Origin: an uncultured Prevotella sp.
Lineage (GTDB): Bacteria; Bacteroidota; Bacteroidia; Bacteroidales; Bacteroidaceae
NCBI GenBank assembly: GCA_900315035.1
Contig: OMXO01000023.1
Location: 1-64,000, forward strand
DNA length: 64,000 nt
Reading direction: 5' to 3'
A program made the translations under genes and the position numbers. Under the pieces are notes generated by a model. It worked only from the letters and a program-made list of their open reading frames with translations, had not been told where the DNA came from and ran no database searches. Position 1 is the first letter of the stretch; the number at the start of each line of letters is the position of its first letter. Positions 62,701 through 64,000 of the stretch are shown piece after piece.

Positions 62701-63538
62701 GGTCGCCAGCCATGCCGTTGATGTTGCGATCGACGCCCATGCCTTTCATGCCCAGGCGCTCGCCAATGCTGCTGTCCCAGGTGTTGCTCGTCTTGTTATA
62801 CATGCAGAGCGTCCCCTGACCGTAGAGCCAGATGTTGTCCTGCTGGTCGGCAAAAGCCTTGAGCGACTTGTTCTTGCGAGAACTTACCGATGGTGCTGCT
62901 TCGGCAGCCCATACTGTATGCTGCTGATGCATGACGTCGCAGCATACTATGCGTCCGTCGTCATAGACGATGATGGCGCCGTCGCGGCATTCGCTGATAG
63001 AGCATACCACTCCCTGCGGCACGCCGTGCGCATCGTCGGTATAGCCGAACTCGAAGAGCAGTTGCTGCTGCTGGTTGTAGCAGACGACACCCTTGTTAGG
63101 AATGGCGCCCCAGAGGTTCTTGTGCTGGTCGATATAGACCACACTCGGAATCGTCTCGATACCCATGCGTGCAAAAGTCTGCTTCATGTCGCGTTCGAAA
63201 GTCTCTGTCTGGTGGTGATAGATACAGTAGCCCGAGGTTGTCTCTATCAGCAGGTTACCGTCGAGCATTTCTTGGATCGAGATGATATAACTGTCGTTCA
63301 GCGATGAGCCGTCCTGCGAGTCGCTCTGGAAATTCCTGAAGGTATAGCCGTCGAATCGGTACAGACCGGCAGGCGTACCGAACCAGACGTAACCGCGGCC
63401 GTCTTTCAGGATACAGTTTACCTGACTGGATGTCAGACCGTCGCGCGCGTCGAGCGTCTTGAAAAGATAATCAGCAGCTGCTGCGAAGGGCAGTGCCAAC
63501 AACATGATTATCAATAGTCTTTTTATCGTTTTCATCAT
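59765..63538 (-). CDS. Hybrid two-component-type regulator lacking a functional kinase and phospho-acceptor
   Basis: 1257 residues: signal peptide (1-22), then a two-component propeller region (about 30-690, repeated GxxWIGTxxGL units such as GLLWIGTREGLNIL). A Y_Y_Y domain follows (about 700-775), one transmembrane helix (about 783-806), a helical linker, a receiver-like domain (about 938-1060) and an AraC-type HTH (about 1155-1257: GMGRVPFFHRVRSLTTKTPAELIRDIRL). Where SHELRTP with the phospho-His should be, the sequence reads SEDLRQP (Glu838). No HATPase domain fits in the roughly 100 residues before the receiver. The receiver keeps its DD pair but has Lys989 at the phospho-Asp site. It must therefore signal without phosphotransfer. 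Confidence 0.88.
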   Translation of the reverse strand: MMKTIKRLLIIMLLALPFAAAADYLFKTLDARDGLTSSQVNCILKDGRGYVWFGTPAGLYRFDGYTFRNFQSDSQDGSSLNDSYIISIQEMLDGNLLIETTSGYCIYHHQTETFERDMKQTFARMGIETIPSVVYIDQHKNLWGAIPNKGVVCYNQQQQLLFEFGYTDDAHGVPQGVVCSISECRDGAIIVYDDGRIVCCDVMHQQHTVWAAEAAPSVSSRKNKSLKAFADQQDNIWLYGQGTLCMYNKTSNTWDSSIGERLGMKGMGVDRNINGMAGDRSGNIWIGSDQLGLLKMDINTHETEQVQPRNINDNQWIKENVSIQSVYVDDTDLIWVGTEKSGVAYSGKYIYRFGSDHIGDITAMAQDADGKVWYGTSDQGVIGYDGPLASLKVSTMAVTSEGSLWIGSKRNGLTRIKNGSSTIYSLAKDSTATLIDDHINALCTDKVGNLWIATNGGLQVYNPKMNTFSSYTRENGKLNTNNITSLFYNKDAKVNNLYIGTAEGLVVLNLSTTEKKVLTGNVANDKSFTNNFITQVLQDSRGLLWIGTREGLNILNLENDDLNYLTEKQGLCNNNICGIAEDKNHNIWVSTSSGVSRIVVQRNHEDGTNNFGLYNYTTADGLQSNEFNPGAIMTRQDGNVLLGGLYGVNWEFQRTSDENEALPRVMLTQLYIGEEEILTGHEYDDRVVLPQALNETNKLELGHNQNSFTIKFAAGNYNQSERLQFMYWMEGKDEDWRNGNALTHGVTFKDLSSGSYTLHVKAISAEGAVSNQERTLVITIERHWLLSWWMILAYILIAATIIYFWRIGIKQLSVIKARKKAVIEELAMQREEIKAASEDLRQPMARMTSIIGNLSEKEQSLEEREQLNALHSQMLQIITRVSDMQTNLENPEEKAKNAVHDRLELNGRGEIDLPDVVSHSLTSDATRPSRAALDSPTMKFSVVMIDDNEEFLKFATSRFKYVYNFHAYNDIEKAADDLDEMQCDLVICKQDMPGMTGSDLCNQLKTSINTQRIKFVLMTEGMLTPQDMRNQNITLSADDYLAKPFNLQDATMRFNKLLGLGPIEVNSNLIEGAETRMLEDRNSSMTTATESIDMGEIKPQSAEDNADDPMNRVDTKIVKATNQLATIQVEQEEAMSEMNLSDYSMLDAMDQQLIKNIEQYVMQNMSRGQISLEEMASAMGMGRVPFFHRVRSLTTKTPAELIRDIRLKHACILLKQTNINMSELATNIGFMTAENFINIFREKMGMTPLEYRLKHRK

Positions 63539-63554
63539 AGTGAATTATTTTCTG

Positions 63555-64000
63555 TTATACCATACACGAATAGTGATCGACCACGCCGAGCAGGTGATTG
63601 TGCTCGTCGGTTACCAGCACCGAGTGTACTTTATATTTATTCATGATTCTCTGTATCTCTGTGATTTTGGTGTCGGGCCTGACAGCTTTTGGTGTGCGGG
63701 TCATGATGTCGCTGACCGTCCGGTCGAAGAATTCGGCCTGCCATTTCTCCATGGCGCGACGGATGTCGCCGTCGGTGATCAGACCGACAATCTCGCCGTT
63801 CACCTCTGCGATACCCAGTCCGAGTTTGCCCTTGCTCACGAGGATGATAGCCTCGCCCAGATGCATCTCTGGCGGCAGCACGGGCAGGTCGTCCTTGAAC
63901 ATCACGTCCTGGGCCGTGGTCAGCAGCCGCTTGCCGAGTTCTCCGCCCGGATGGAACTGGGCGAAGTCGCGCGGCTGGAAGTTACGCTTCTCCATCAGGG
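63555..64000 (-). CDS. kdsD: Arabinose-5-phosphate isomerase, C-terminal part (runs off the window)
   Basis: The visible 148 or so codons cover the end of the KpsF/GutQ family: the linker FQPRDFAQFHPGGELGKRLL, then two CBS domains (VMFKDDLPVLPPEMHLGEAI; IMTRTPKAVRPDTKITEIQR). The SIS isomerase domain lies beyond base 64000. The enzyme converts ribulose-5-P to arabinose-5-P for Kdo and LPS synthesis. The Met at 63995 is internal. 16 bp upstream of the regulator gene and apparently first of the four-gene series seen here. Confidence 0.88.
   Translation of the reverse strand, partial: LMEKRNFQPRDFAQFHPGGELGKRLLTTAQDVMFKDDLPVLPPEMHLGEAIILVSKGKLGLGIAEVNGEIVGLITDGDIRRAMEKWQAEFFDRTVSDIMTRTPKAVRPDTKITEIQRIMNKYKVHSVLVTDEHNHLLGVVDHYSCMV

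Noticed and set aside
62402..63307. 301-codon open frame antisense to the hybrid regulator propeller
   Set aside because: The propeller repeats on the minus strand are unmistakable and the plus-strand reading is low-complexity Val/Ala/Asp-rich.
1..64000. CRISPR arrays, tRNA or rRNA genes, integrases or insertion sequences
   Set aside because: No regularly spaced repeats, cloverleaf-like segments, rRNA stretches or transposase/integrase motifs were seen by reading; the 37-bp inverted repeat at 21480-21670 is the only mobile-element-like signal.

Overview
The window looks like a chromosomal segment of a gut or rumen Bacteroidota, most likely Prevotella or a close relative. The grounds are a SusC/SusD pair, hybrid two-component-type regulator architecture, the succinate-propionate genes (methylmalonyl-CoA mutase and a Na+-pumping decarboxylase), and many intergenic copies of the Bacteroidota promoter signature TTTG-N19/21-TAnnTTTG. 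No phage, CRISPR array, rRNA or tRNA was seen. The genus call is inference from protein character, not from a marker gene.

Layout. (1) About 0.1-13.1 kb, minus strand: a pectin utilisation locus. Order of transcription is a 1600-residue GH28 + GH105 + six-hairpin fusion enzyme, a PL1 pectate lyase, SusC, SusD and a beta-helix surface lipoprotein. (2) 13.2-19.9 kb, minus strand: a complete tryptophan operon trpB-E-G-D-C-F-A, preceded by a leader peptide with four consecutive Trp codons and an intrinsic attenuator. (3) 20-22.8 kb: a thioesterase, a tiny lipoprotein, a lipocalin-like gene, a 37-bp inverted repeat element and a ROK sugar kinase. (4) 22.8-30.7 kb, plus strand: LysE-type exporter, DUF4924 protein, rmlD, prfC, a Sua5/YrdC enzyme, a CLC channel, fmt, a 34-residue ORF and rpe. 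(5) 30.7-37.4 kb: an ECF-like sigma factor, a sugar kinase-nucleotidyltransferase fusion, rmlA, a hypothetical gene, and a zapB-like/zapA/rny cluster. (6) 37.5-40.5 kb, minus strand: a partner-switching cassette (RsbW-like kinase, STAS protein, LuxR-type regulator) run together with a tandem RidA-fold protein and an FMN-binding protein. (7) 40.5-50.1 kb: Na+-translocating decarboxylase beta, biotin and gamma subunits, an AspT/YidE-type transporter, mutA, a broken mutB and a geranylgeranyl-reductase-family flavoprotein. (8) 50.2-55.2 kb: a small protein, a broken pgk, queC, radA and a solute-binding-like lipoprotein. (9) 55.2-64 kb: a large TPR protein, then a minus-strand operon kdsD - regulator - phospholipase-D-type synthase - acyltransferase.

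How it works together: the pectin locus should bind, cut and import homogalacturonan or rhamnogalacturonan fragments. The mut and decarboxylase genes belong to propionate fermentation, with the decarboxylase storing energy as a Na+ gradient. The trp operon is governed by ribosome-stalling attenuation that can be read directly from the sequence.

Two housekeeping genes (mutB, pgk) carry lesions. In pgk the lesion is a 36-nt tandem repeat encoding the same 12 residues with 7 of 12 codons changed synonymously. That looks more like a join between two strain haplotypes in a (meta)genome assembly than like gene decay. The most interesting biology is the trp attenuator, a hybrid two-component-type regulator that has lost its phospho-His, ATPase and phospho-Asp, the tri-modular pectinase, and the kinase-nucleotidyltransferase fusion.
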